Source: Pseudomonas sp. B28(2017) (lineage in GTDB: Bacteria > Pseudomonadota > Gammaproteobacteria > Pseudomonadales > Pseudomonadaceae). From it: a stretch of DNA of 64,000 nt. The notes beneath the pieces are model-generated. The model made no database searches, had not been told where the DNA came from, and worked only from the letters and a program-made list of their open reading frames with translations. Numbering within the stretch: position 1 is the stretch's first letter; every line of letters starts with the position of its first letter. Both the position numbers and the translations under genes were made by a program. The stretch spans positions 62,001-126,000 of the forward strand of contig NZ_NEJH01000013.1 in the NCBI RefSeq assembly GCF_002113025.1, written 5' to 3'. Shown here in pieces: positions 38,912 to 47,513 of this stretch.

Positions 38912-39005
38912 ATCGCGAGCAGGCTCGCTCCCACAATGGTCGGCGTTGAACACAAATTTGCCGTTCAACTCGTCCAAATGTGGGAGCGAGCCTGCTCGCG
39001 AAAGC
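38912..39005. repeat. Inverted REP pair
   Basis: REP copies at 38913-38935 and 38979-39004 in opposite orientation around a 43-base spacer. They lie between the qhn activator promoter and the end of the deacetylase operon. Confidence 0.9.
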
Positions 39006-39026
39006 GATTTCACAGGCACCGAAGAG

Positions 39027-40052
39027 TCAAAACTGCCACACCTCAGGGCTCACAAAAAATGCCTTGGCATTATCCTCCAGACTCTCAAGGTGATAGCCCC
39101 CCTCCTGCACGATCAGGCATGGCAACCCAAGGCTGCGAATCCGCTCTCCGAGCACGGCAAACCCTGCGCGGGTCACCGCCACTTTGCTTTGCGGGTCCAG
39201 TTCGAAAATGTCGAAGCCCAGTGAGAGCACCAGCGCCTCGGCACCGAAGTCCGTCACCGCCCTCAGTGCCAGATCCAGTTGCTCCAGGAAATCCGCCTCG
39301 CTGGCGCCGTGGGCCATCGGCAGGTTGAGGTTGAAACCCTCGCCTGCACCGACACCGCGCTCGTCGGCAAAACCTGCGACACCCGGATAGAAGTTGGTCG
39401 GATCGCCGTGCACCGAAACGTACAGCACGTCATCACGGTCGTAGAAGATCTCCTGAATCCCTTGCCCGTGGTGCATGTCGGTATCCAGCACCGCCACCCG
39501 CGAAAAACCGGCGCGCAACGCCTGGGCCGCCACCGCCGCATTGTTCACATAACAGAAACCGCCCGCCGCTTCGGCCCGGGCGTGGTGACCCGGTGGACGA
39601 CACAAGGCATAGGCTGCCGGCTCACCCTCGAGCAACGCCTGGGCACCGGCGATGGCGCTTTGCGCCGACCAGTAGGCCGAACGCCAGGTTTGCTCGCCCA
39701 CCGGGCAACTGCCATCGGCGAGATAGCGCGCAGCCTGGGCGAGAATCCCGCGCAGGGCATTGGGCTCGCGGACAAAGATGTTCGACATCACCTCGTCGCC
39801 CCAATCCTCGGGAATCTCTTTCCAGCGCTGATGGGCTTCCTGCAAGAACGCCAGGTACGGTGCGCCATGCACCGCCAGCAGCGGAGCGAGACCGGCATCG
39901 GCCGGTTGTTCAACGGTAAAACCCAACGCACGGGACGCCTGCACCAGGCGCTGTGCACGCTCCGGCACCTCCTGCGGCGTACGCATCAGGCCACGGGAGT
40001 AGTAACTGCGTGGATGGTGGAGCAACTGTTCGGGATGGAAAAAACTGCGCAT
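39027..40052 (-). CDS. Acetylpolyamine amidohydrolase (histone deacetylase family)
   Basis: 341 residues of the class II HDAC-like fold. Catalytic motifs: ALCRPPGHHARAEAAGGFCY (tandem His), the zinc ligands in VLDTDMHHGQG, and LSLGFDIFELDP with the second zinc Asp; a late tyrosine-type loop VQEGGYHLESL is present. The bacterial family deacetylates acetylcadaverine, acetylputrescine and related polyamines. It lies 63 nt after an M20 amidohydrolase and a permease on the same strand, suggesting uptake and breakdown of acylated amines. Nearness to the amine dehydrogenase locus supports an amine-catabolism island, by inference. No signal peptide. Confidence 0.9.
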   Translation of the reverse strand: MRSFFHPEQLLHHPRSYYSRGLMRTPQEVPERAQRLVQASRALGFTVEQPADAGLAPLLAVHGAPYLAFLQEAHQRWKEIPEDWGDEVMSNIFVREPNALRGILAQAARYLADGSCPVGEQTWRSAYWSAQSAIAGAQALLEGEPAAYALCRPPGHHARAEAAGGFCYVNNAAVAAQALRAGFSRVAVLDTDMHHGQGIQEIFYDRDDVLYVSVHGDPTNFYPGVAGFADERGVGAGEGFNLNLPMAHGASEADFLEQLDLALRAVTDFGAEALVLSLGFDIFELDPQSKVAVTRAGFAVLGERIRSLGLPCLIVQEGGYHLESLEDNAKAFFVSPEVWQF

Positions 40053-40115
40053 GGAGTGAATACCTGTCAGTTAACCTGGATCTTGAAACCGGCCGCGTCC
40101 CACAGGGGATTGTGT

Positions 40116-41345
40116 TTATTCAGCTTTTTCCGCGCGTGCCAGCACCGCATTGAGCAACACATCCGTGCCCTGGCGCACATCTTCGGGCAACACATCTTCA
40201 GCCTCGTTGTGGCTCAGGCCGCCCACGCACGGGATGAACACCATGGCCGTCGGGCAGAACCGCGCCAGATGGATCGCGTCATGTCCGGCGCCGCTGACGA
40301 TCGACTGCTGAGCGTAGCCCAGCGCATCCACAGCCTGTTGCACCGCCGCCACGCAATCAGCGTCGAACGGCGTCGCCGGGCTGATCCAGTGCGGAGTGAT
40401 CGTCAGTTGCAATTCGCGATCGTCGGCTATGGCCTGAAGCCGCGCACGGACCTGTTGCTCCATCGCCTCGATGGTTTCATCACGGTGATGACGCAGGTCG
40501 ACGGTGAAGTTCACAAGACCCGGAATGGTGTTGCGCGACGACTTGTTGATGCTCAATTCACCAACCGTGGTCAGGCCCTCGGGGGCGAAGTCCGCCGCCA
40601 GGCCTTCAATGGCCTGGATCATCTGCGCCACTCCGTACAAGGCATCCTTGCGCAGCGGCATCGGCGTGGTGCCGGCGTGGGCCGCCATTCCTTCGACCCG
40701 TACGTCGAGCCAGCGAATCGCCTGGCCGCCGCTGACCACGCCGATGCTCTTGGCGTTGTCTTCGAGGATCGGCCCTTGCTCGATGTGCGCTTCAAAATAC
40801 GCATCCACCGCGCCGCCCAGCGGGCGCTCGCCGGCATAGCCGGTACGTTGCAGCGCCTCGGCGACACTGATGCCATCGATGTCGCGCACCGCCAGCGCAG
40901 CGTCCAGCGCCATGATGCCGGTGAACACCGCCGAGCCGAACATCGCCGGGGTGAAGCGTGCGCCTTCTTCATTGGTCCACACCGCCACCTCCAGCGGCTT
41001 GCGGGTCTGGATACCCAGATCGTTCAGGCAGCGCACCACTTCCAGGCCGGCGAGCACGCCGTACACACCATCGAACCGCCCGCCTTCGGGCTGGGTGTCG
41101 AGGTGGCTGCCCATCATCACCGGCGCGGCATCCGGATCAGAACCGGCGCGGCGGACGAACAGGTTGCCGATGGCATCCACGCTCAGGGTCATGCCGGCTT
41201 CGCGGCACCAGTGGGCAAAGAGTTCGCGACCGGCCTTGTCCTCGTCGCTCAGGGCCAGGCGGCAGCTGCCGCCACGAGCGGTGGCACCGATTTCGGCCAT
41301 CGCCATCAGACTCGCCCAGAGGCGTTCGCCATTAATCTTCAACAT
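40116..41345 (-). CDS. M20-family amidohydrolase (N-carbamoyl-amino acid/ureidoglycolate type)
   Basis: 409 residues. Zinc-binding signatures of the AmaB/AllC/hydantoinase-carbamoylase group: GSHLDTQPEGGRFDGVYG, TNEEGARFTPAMFGS, EAHIEQGPILE and the late HDAIHLARFCPTAMVFIP. Family enzymes cleave N-carbamoyl or related amide bonds of amino acids or ureido acids with two divalent metals. It begins 23 nt after the upstream MFS permease and is probably cotranscribed with the downstream deacetylase. The permease likely imports its substrate; the exact substrate is undetermined. Cytosolic. Confidence 0.92.
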   Translation of the reverse strand: MLKINGERLWASLMAMAEIGATARGGSCRLALSDEDKAGRELFAHWCREAGMTLSVDAIGNLFVRRAGSDPDAAPVMMGSHLDTQPEGGRFDGVYGVLAGLEVVRCLNDLGIQTRKPLEVAVWTNEEGARFTPAMFGSAVFTGIMALDAALAVRDIDGISVAEALQRTGYAGERPLGGAVDAYFEAHIEQGPILEDNAKSIGVVSGGQAIRWLDVRVEGMAAHAGTTPMPLRKDALYGVAQMIQAIEGLAADFAPEGLTTVGELSINKSSRNTIPGLVNFTVDLRHHRDETIEAMEQQVRARLQAIADDRELQLTITPHWISPATPFDADCVAAVQQAVDALGYAQQSIVSGAGHDAIHLARFCPTAMVFIPCVGGLSHNEAEDVLPEDVRQGTDVLLNAVLARAEKAE

Positions 41346-41368
41346 GAGTCACTCCAGGAAAATCAGGA

Positions 41369-42679
41369 TTAAGCGCGGGCCAGTTCGACGCGTTCAGCGC
41401 TGGCATGGCGACGGGCAAGGGACAGGACACACAGCAGCGAAGTCGCGGCGATCAGGCTGTAGAACACCGCCATCGGCCACCACTGGCCGGCGAACCTGTG
41501 CGCCAGCAGGGTGCCGATCAACGGCGTCAGGCCACCGGTCACCGCACCGCAAATCTGGTACGCCAGGGAAATCGCTGTGTAGCGCACGCGGGTCTCGAAC
41601 ATGCCACTGACATAGCCGGCGATCACTGCATAGAACGACGCCATGCACACCACCGCCAACGCAATGCCAAGGATGATCAACGGCGCCTGGGCCGAACTGA
41701 CCAGCACGAACATCGGGTACGGCGACGCCATGGCCAGCAGCGACACCAGGCACAGGAAGCGGGTCGCGCCGATCTTCTCGGCGACCCAGGCCGCCAGCGG
41801 CTGAATGCAGAACTGGATGATCGCGACGAAGAACAGGCACTCCAGAATCAGGGAGCGTGGAAGTTCGAGTTGCTGTGTGGTGTAGGCGATCATGAAGGTG
41901 TTGGTGAAATACACCCCGGCGATCCCCAGCGTGTTGGCGCCGATGCACAACAGCAGCGGACGCCACGCGGTGCGCAGCACCTCCATGACCGGCGCCTGCT
42001 CCTTGCGCTGGCTTTTGCTGGCCTGTTCGCGGCTGGCAAGAAACTCCGGCGACTCATTCACCCCCAGGCGAATCGCCAGGCCCACCAGCAGCAACAGCGA
42101 ACTGGCGAGGAACGGCAAGCGCCAGCCCCAGCTCATCAGGGCGTCTTCCGGCAGACGGGTGACCGCACTGAAGGCCAGCAGCGACAGGATCAAACCCGCC
42201 GGGCTGCCCAATTGCGCAAACGAAGCGAAGAAATTGCGCCGACCTTTCGGTGCATGCTCGCCGGCCATCAACACCGCCCCGCCCCACTCGCCACCCACGG
42301 CGATGCCCTGGACGATGCGCAGCAGAATCAACAGCACCGGCGCCGCGGCGCCGATTTGCGCGTAGGTCGGCAGCAAGCCGATGCACACCGTGACCACACC
42401 CATCATCAATAAAGTGATGATCAGCGACTTCTTGCGCCCGATGCGGTCACCGATATGGCCGAAGACAATCCCGCCCAACGGCCGCGCAAAGAAACCCACA
42501 GCGAACGTGCCGAACGCGGCCATGGTGCTGAACAGCTTGTCGTCGGAGGGGAAGAACAGCGCGCCGAACACCAGCGCGGCGGCGGTGGCGTAAATGTAAA
42601 AGTCGTACCACTCGATCATCGTGCCAATGAAGGCAGCGGCTGCCGCACGGCGCGGCTGGGACGAAGCGGGAGGCTTCAT
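41369..42679 (-). CDS. MFS (metabolite:H+ symporter) permease
   Basis: 436 residues with 12 predicted membrane segments, of the ProP/ShiA-type MHS subfamily: the N-terminal MIEWYDFYIYATAAALVFGA and the signature HIGDRIGRKKSLIITLLMMG between TM2 and TM3. Likely inner-membrane proton symport of a carboxylate or amino-acid-like compound. First gene of a three-gene minus-strand unit with an amidohydrolase and an acetylpolyamine amidohydrolase. A perfect 17-base palindrome lies 127 bases upstream. Confidence 0.92.
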   Translation of the reverse strand: MKPPASSQPRRAAAAAFIGTMIEWYDFYIYATAAALVFGALFFPSDDKLFSTMAAFGTFAVGFFARPLGGIVFGHIGDRIGRKKSLIITLLMMGVVTVCIGLLPTYAQIGAAAPVLLILLRIVQGIAVGGEWGGAVLMAGEHAPKGRRNFFASFAQLGSPAGLILSLLAFSAVTRLPEDALMSWGWRLPFLASSLLLLVGLAIRLGVNESPEFLASREQASKSQRKEQAPVMEVLRTAWRPLLLCIGANTLGIAGVYFTNTFMIAYTTQQLELPRSLILECLFFVAIIQFCIQPLAAWVAEKIGATRFLCLVSLLAMASPYPMFVLVSSAQAPLIILGIALAVVCMASFYAVIAGYVSGMFETRVRYTAISLAYQICGAVTGGLTPLIGTLLAHRFAGQWWPMAVFYSLIAATSLLCVLSLARRHASAERVELARA

Positions 42680-42805
42680 GGGGTGGACTCCTTTGGTTAT
42701 TTTTCTGGCAGGAGAGAAACGGCAAATCCGCGGCGCTCTGACGGCACCGGTCTAGGGATGATTTTTCGTTTCAGGACCATGATTAGTCAATTTTCTATTT
42801 ATTAT

Positions 42806-42822
42806 TTGAAGTATTACTTCAA
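42806..42822. promoter_or_regulatory. Perfect 17-base palindrome in an AT-rich promoter
   Basis: TTGAAGTATTACTTCAA, symmetric around T, in an AT-rich stretch upstream of the permease gene. It resembles operators of RpiR/MurR-type repressors (TGAA...TTCA). No matching regulator gene is adjacent. Confidence 0.5.
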
Positions 42823-43253
42823 CTTATAATCGAGAGCAGCAGCAATTGGACGCGACGTGCAACGCGTAGGCGTTCAGCAGACAGTCAAACGGCGTCACCA
42901 GATTCTAAAATGTGCTGGTGCGCCTAGAGGGACGGAGAGTGCTCAGGTGGGAATTTAGAAAGAGACGACGAGCAGTTGCATCGACCGGTTGAATCACAGC
43001 TGTGGATTCAACCGATCGACGCAACAGATTAGCTAAATGGCATCCCCTTTAAGCCTATTTGTGTTTCTGTCTCATCGCTTAATCACGTTCATTTCAGGCA
43101 AGAAAAAACGCGCCGTCAACCAGCAGGTTATGGTTGAAGTCGCGAAGACTATGATCATTTCAAGAATATAGTCCGCGAACTGAGCATTCTTAACACCGTG
43201 CACGACAGCGGCGACAAACAACAACATCCACAACTGCGAAATTGCACCCTACT
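42823..43253. other. Intergenic, no gene seen
   Basis: About 430 bases with stops in all frames and mixed base composition. I see no gene, repeat or terminator apart from its position next to mobile-element remnants; possibly decayed insertion-sequence DNA. Confidence 0.5.
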
Positions 43254-43330
43254 TGACCACCCGTTTGCGTTGCATGTGACCACCTATTTGCATCGGACCT
43301 GACCAGCTGTTTGCATGGGACTTGACCAGA
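43254..43330. repeat. Tandem 23-base terminal repeats, IS21-type remnant
   Basis: Three and a bit units starting TTGACCA or TGACCA, each followed by a TTTGCAT core, with a period of about 23 bases. Multiple terminal repeats of this type bound IS21-family elements. No istA/istB genes are present, so it is taken as an orphan end left by excision or decay. Confidence 0.5.
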
Positions 43331-43683
43331 TGCTTTGAATTAAATCCTCAGAGCATGAGAGTGTTGCTTTCGACCATTTTCAGATCACAGTTGGGTAATT
43401 GCACGGGTATGCCCCCGCTTGCCTTAACCTGATCAGTCATATGCTCCATGTTTGACCAGCAAGATTCGTGGAGTCATTAGCAGCAGAGAACGGCCAAAGC
43501 TGTCTGTGGTAACGGGCAGAAAACGGCCCAGAGTGTGTAAAAACGCTTTCGTATCTTTATTGCGTCAAGCATACGTTCATGGGCGATGCGATTGCCCAAG
43601 CGTTTGCCGCGATAAGCATTACTGACGTTCCAAAGCGGTTATGGAGCGGTTTAGCGCCTTCTGGAGCTGAGGAAACCGAGGCT

Positions 43684-45114
43684 TTACTCCGCCATCGCCT
43701 TCAACAGGTCTGCTGTACCGATGATGTTCATAACCCGCTTCATGTTGTAGGCGAGTACATTCAGGCTCATCTCCGCGCTTACCCCGACCAGTTTGCGCGT
43801 CAGAAAATGCGTTGAGCCCATCCATTGTTTGAGCGTCCCGAAGGGATGCTCAACCGTCCTTTTTCGGATTCGCATCATGTCCGGTGCATGATTCAACCGA
43901 CGCTGCATTTCCTCCAGCACCGCTTCATGTTCCCAGCGCCTTACTCGACGATTTTTGCTTGGTGTGCACTGCGTTTTCAGTGCGCAGCTCTGGCATTTCG
44001 AACTCCAGTAACAGAGCATATTCATGCCTTTCTCAATACTGGAGAAGCGCCAGGGCAGCGACTCTCCCGCCGGACAGATGTATTCGTTTTTCGTTGCGTC
44101 ATAAACGAAAGCATCTTTGTTGAATCGACCATCCGCCTTGGCGCTTGAAGTCATGGGCTTTGGTACGTAGGCAGTGATGTCCGCGTCGTGACAAGCAAGG
44201 ATTTCTTCACTCTTGAAGTAACCTCGGTCAGCTACCACCACCAGCGCTTCTGACGCCATGGCATCGCGAGCCTGCTTCGCCATCGAGCTGAGTTGATCGC
44301 GGTCGGAACCGTAGTTGGTGACCTCATGAGCAACGATCAGATGGTTCTGGGTATCGACCGCCGTTTGCACGTTGTAGCCGACGATTCCCGTTCCGCGCGT
44401 CATCATGGAACGGGCGTCTGGATCGGTCAGTGAAACCTGTTTATCCGGCGATTCGTTGAGCTGGACTTCGATCGCTTGAAGCTCTTTCATTTGCGCCTTC
44501 AGCTTGGTGATTCTCTCTTCCAGCCGCACGGCGCTGGGCTCTGAGACTGTAAGTTCTTGCCGATCAGCAGCATCGAGTGCCGTCAGGTAACGGTTGATGC
44601 TCGATTCAACTTCTTCCATTCGCCGCTTCAGTTTGGTGCTGGTGAAATTGCGGTCACGATTGTTCACTGCCTTGAATTTGCTGCCGTCGATGGCGACCAA
44701 ATTTTCTCCGAACAGTCCCAACTGCTGACACAGCACAACGAACTGGCGGCAGACTCCTCGGATGGCCTTGCTGTTGTCTTTTCGGAAGTTCGCGATGGTT
44801 TTGAAATCTGGCATCAAACGGCCGGTCAGCCACATCAGCTCGACGTTGCGTTGGGCTTCCCGTTCGAGGCGTCGACTCGACTGAATCCGGTTCAGATAGC
44901 TGTAGATGTAAATCTTCAACAGGATCGCGGGATGATAAGCTGGGCGCCCTGTCTCTGCCGGTATGACACCGTCAAAACCAAGTTTGGCTAGGTCGAGTTC
45001 ATCTACGAACACGTCGACTACGCGCACCGGATTGGTATCGCTGACGTAGTCGTCAAGGCTCTCAGGAAGTAAGGTGCTTTGGCCGCGATGTTCGCCTTGA
45101 ATGAAGCGCTTCAT
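43684..45114 (-). CDS. IS1182-family DDE transposase
   Basis: 476 residues. N-terminal domain MKRFIQGEHRGQSTLLPESL and YHPAILLKIYIYSYLNRIQS with helix-turn-helix character, then RNVELMWLTGRLMPDFKTIA. DDE residues appear in LVAIDGSKFKAV, VVVADRGYFKSEEI and the late ...RKRTVEHPFGTLKQWMG (Glu). A four-Cys zinc-like cluster is present (CYWSSKCQSCALKTQC). Full length with no frameshift, so potentially active. Its product is the natural candidate to mobilise the two MITE A elements that share its terminal sequence. Confidence 0.93.
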   Translation of the reverse strand: MKRFIQGEHRGQSTLLPESLDDYVSDTNPVRVVDVFVDELDLAKLGFDGVIPAETGRPAYHPAILLKIYIYSYLNRIQSSRRLEREAQRNVELMWLTGRLMPDFKTIANFRKDNSKAIRGVCRQFVVLCQQLGLFGENLVAIDGSKFKAVNNRDRNFTSTKLKRRMEEVESSINRYLTALDAADRQELTVSEPSAVRLEERITKLKAQMKELQAIEVQLNESPDKQVSLTDPDARSMMTRGTGIVGYNVQTAVDTQNHLIVAHEVTNYGSDRDQLSSMAKQARDAMASEALVVVADRGYFKSEEILACHDADITAYVPKPMTSSAKADGRFNKDAFVYDATKNEYICPAGESLPWRFSSIEKGMNMLCYWSSKCQSCALKTQCTPSKNRRVRRWEHEAVLEEMQRRLNHAPDMMRIRKRTVEHPFGTLKQWMGSTHFLTRKLVGVSAEMSLNVLAYNMKRVMNIIGTADLLKAMAE

Positions 45115-45237
45115 TGACGATTCCTGAGTTAAATACCTCGGAAAATCATAGCAAAGGTGTATAGCGGCATAGCCTCACTGACAGAGGCGAACTTAAGTTA
45201 CCCCTTTTACGGGCGAACAATTTTTGAGGTGCTTACG

Positions 45238-45525
45238 ATGGCCCGCTTACAGGTTGTAAAGGTTGACTTGAGTGAGGTGATGAGTTCTGACGAACTCCAT
45301 TCCATCTTGAAAGATGCACTCGGATTCCCTGACTGGTACGGCTGTAATTGGGATGCTTTCTGGGACGCGATTACGGGGCTTGTTGAAATGCCCATACTCA
45401 TGAAAATTTCAGGGTGGAATACTTTATCCAGACGTTTGCCGAGGGATGCGAAGCTGATGCAAAAAATCCTTGAAGACATGAAGATCGAGTATCCAGAACT
45501 CGCACCAAATGTGGAGTTCGACTAA
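45238..45525 (+). CDS. Barstar-family ribonuclease inhibitor
   Basis: 95 residues. The barstar pattern is clear: VVKVDLSEVMSSDELHSILK, then ALGFPDWYGCNWDAFWDAIT, the conserved acidic helix and Trp residues that plug the barnase active site. Barstar relatives neutralise secreted or contact-dependent RNase toxins. The start at 45238 has GAGGTG upstream; the longer frame is unconserved. It lies between the transposase and the right inverted repeat of the element, with no RNase toxin gene beside it. It appears to be carried as an orphan passenger, or alternatively the element inserted next to it. Lower GC than the chromosome. Confidence 0.85.
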   Translation: MARLQVVKVDLSEVMSSDELHSILKDALGFPDWYGCNWDAFWDAITGLVEMPILMKISGWNTLSRRLPRDAKLMQKILEDMKIEYPELAPNVEFD

Positions 45526-45675
45526 GCGATTTTTAGGCCGACATTTGGCCGGGCCACGTAAACCGCCAGCCTCCCTCAGGAAAATTTTCAGTAGATCCCG
45601 CAGTGAGATCCTTGGCTCACTGCCGTGGCTGGCTGCACCATCTGTTTTTACACACTCTGGGCCAGAAGCAGCCAC

Positions 45676-46632
45676 TCAATCAAATGTAGGCATACGCTCA
45701 GCAATCACCCGATCCCAAGGCGCAGGCGAAGGAAAAACCTCCGCAAGAAACTCAAGAAACGCTTTCACATTAGGGCTGCCCCGGCGACTCTCCGGCCACA
45801 GCGCAGTAATCGGAAATCGCGCCATCACAAATTGCGGCAGGACAGGCACCAACTCGCCTCGCGTGACATAAGGCGCCGCCACGTAATTCGGCGAAATGCC
45901 GATACCTCCACCCGCCGCCAGGGTCGCAGCCACCGCATCACTGAAGTCGATGGTGATCGCCGGTTCCGGTATGACCTCAAGCGATCGCCCGCCCTCGGTG
46001 TAAGCCCATCTCAAGGCTTGACCTGAACTCTGATAACGGAAATTCACACACTCATGTTTGCTGAGTTCATGGGGATGATGAGGAGTACCCCTGCGCGCCA
46101 AGTAATGCGGCGAGGCGAATGCGCCGGTGCGGTTCGGGCCGAGGTGTCGACTGATCAAGCGTGAGTCCACTAGGTTCCCGACCCGGATGACGATGTCGAT
46201 GCCCTGCTCGATGATGTCCGAGTATTGATCGCCCAGGCGCAGGTCCACGTTGACTTTGGGGTAGCGTTCGCGAAACCGGGGAAGCGCAGGCGCCAGGATG
46301 TTCAGACCTATTGGAAGTGGAGCCGTGACTTTCAGAGTGCCGGAAGGCTCGGCACGGGAAGCAACGGCTGCCTGATCGATGCCCTCGACCTCGTGCAGGA
46401 TGCGCATGGCGCGTTCGAAGAGGTCGCGCCCCTCGGGCGTCAAGGTCAGCGAACGTGTGGTACGCGTGAACAGAGTCAGCCCGAAATGTTCCTCCAGGCG
46501 CTGCACGCTTTTGCTCACCGCAGAGGGAGAAACCGACAGCGCACGCGCCGCCGCCGTATAGCTGCCCAGAGATGCAGCTCGCGCAAACGCGATGAGCCCT
46601 GTCAAACGATCCAATCCAACTTGTGCCTTCAT
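45676..46632 (-). CDS. LysR-family transcriptional regulator
   Basis: 318 residues. The N-terminal winged HTH (LIAFARAASLGSYTAAARAL, SVSPSAVSKSVQRLEEHFGL) is followed by the periplasmic-binding-like effector domain (GTLKVTAPLPIGLNILAPAL). The ATG at 46632 begins the family N terminus; the longer frame is leader. Divergent from an SDR/OYE pair with about 98 bases between starts, so it probably controls them. Its C-terminal coding end lies 12 bases from the transposon's right repeat, so the insertion just missed it. Confidence 0.9.
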   Translation of the reverse strand: MKAQVGLDRLTGLIAFARAASLGSYTAAARALSVSPSAVSKSVQRLEEHFGLTLFTRTTRSLTLTPEGRDLFERAMRILHEVEGIDQAAVASRAEPSGTLKVTAPLPIGLNILAPALPRFRERYPKVNVDLRLGDQYSDIIEQGIDIVIRVGNLVDSRLISRHLGPNRTGAFASPHYLARRGTPHHPHELSKHECVNFRYQSSGQALRWAYTEGGRSLEVIPEPAITIDFSDAVAATLAAGGGIGISPNYVAAPYVTRGELVPVLPQFVMARFPITALWPESRRGSPNVKAFLEFLAEVFPSPAPWDRVIAERMPTFD

Positions 46633-46730
46633 GGCACTAGTAAAGCGACTTTCAGCCCAATTATCAAACAAACGGGCAAGCCTTAGTCTTTCTCCATCGA
46701 ACGCCACTTCGGCGTTTCAGGGAGATCAAC

Positions 46731-47480
46731 ATGCATCAGACTTCTTTCGCCCAGGCACTGTCTTCAAACCTTCAGGACCAACGCGTCGTCATTTTTGGCG
46801 GCACTTCCGGCATCGGCCTCGCGGCCGCCATTCAGGCAAAAACGGCAGGCGCTTCGGTCATCGTGATCGGCTCCAACGCCGAGCGTGCACAGCAAGCGGC
46901 CGAGGAACACGGGCTGGCCGGATGGCGCACTGCCGACGTCACTCGCAGTGAAAGCATCTACTCGGCAGTCGCGGACATCGACCACGTCGACCATCTGGTC
47001 CTGCTGGCCGGTACGTTCGTGGCGGGTCGGGTGATGGAGGCGGAAATCGATTACCTGCGCCGTGCATTTGAAGAGCGTATCTGGGCGTCTATTCATGCCA
47101 TCCGGGCACTGGGCGAAAAACTGTCGAAGAACGGCTCGATCACCTTCATCTCCGGCAACCTCGCCGACCGCCCGAACGCCTATGGCACCGCAGTGCTGGC
47201 CGCCGCCTCCGCCGCGATGGAAGCCATGGCCAGGGGCATGGCGCTGGAGCTTGCACCGGTGCGGGTCAACACCTTGTCTCCGGGCCCGATCAACACGCCG
47301 ATTCTCGGCAAAGCGCTGGGCGATGGCCGCGACGCGTTTGTCGCTTCCCTCGAACAAGCCCTGCCCCTGCATCGCCTGGGTTCCGCCGAAGAGGCCGGCA
47401 ATGCCGTGGTGTTCCTGATGGCCAACACCTTCATGAACGGCGCAGTGCTCAACATCGATGGCGGCGCCCGTCTGGTGTAA
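46731..47480 (+). CDS. Short-chain dehydrogenase/reductase
   Basis: 249 residues. Rossmann TGxxxGxG variant FGGTSGIGLA near the N terminus, then LVLLAGTFV. The catalytic segment is atypical: instead of a clear YxxxK there is SITFISGNLADRPNAYGTAV, so the Tyr is present but the following Lys is not obvious (YGTAVLAAAS), suggesting a divergent or non-canonical enzyme. The C terminus NGAVLNIDGGARLV is normal for SDRs. First gene of a two-gene unit with an old yellow enzyme, divergent from a LysR regulator. Confidence 0.88.
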   Translation: MHQTSFAQALSSNLQDQRVVIFGGTSGIGLAAAIQAKTAGASVIVIGSNAERAQQAAEEHGLAGWRTADVTRSESIYSAVADIDHVDHLVLLAGTFVAGRVMEAEIDYLRRAFEERIWASIHAIRALGEKLSKNGSITFISGNLADRPNAYGTAVLAAASAAMEAMARGMALELAPVRVNTLSPGPINTPILGKALGDGRDAFVASLEQALPLHRLGSAEEAGNAVVFLMANTFMNGAVLNIDGGARLV

Positions 47481-47513
47481 CTCCCCCCTCAGCAAAGATC
47501 AGGAGTATCTGCA

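Larger units (their letters stand above)
43525..45663. mobile_element. IS1182-type element with barstar passenger
   Basis: A perfect 20-base inverted repeat bounds this stretch: 43525-43544 and its complement GTTTTTACACACTCTGGGCC at 45644-45663. The outermost GGCC on both sides is best read as a 4-base target duplication, making the element 43529-45659. It holds an IS1182-family transposase on the minus strand and a barstar-family gene on the plus strand. The flanks join to form the dispersed repeat (GGCAGAAAACGGCC, then AGAAGCAGCC), confirming the insertion point. I found no inner inverted repeat closer to the transposase, though I could have missed a weak one. Confidence 0.7.

Noticed and set aside
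43579..43815. Small plus-strand gene beside the transposase
   Set aside because: Overlaps the transposase C terminus and has no ribosome site; it is the element's antisense end.
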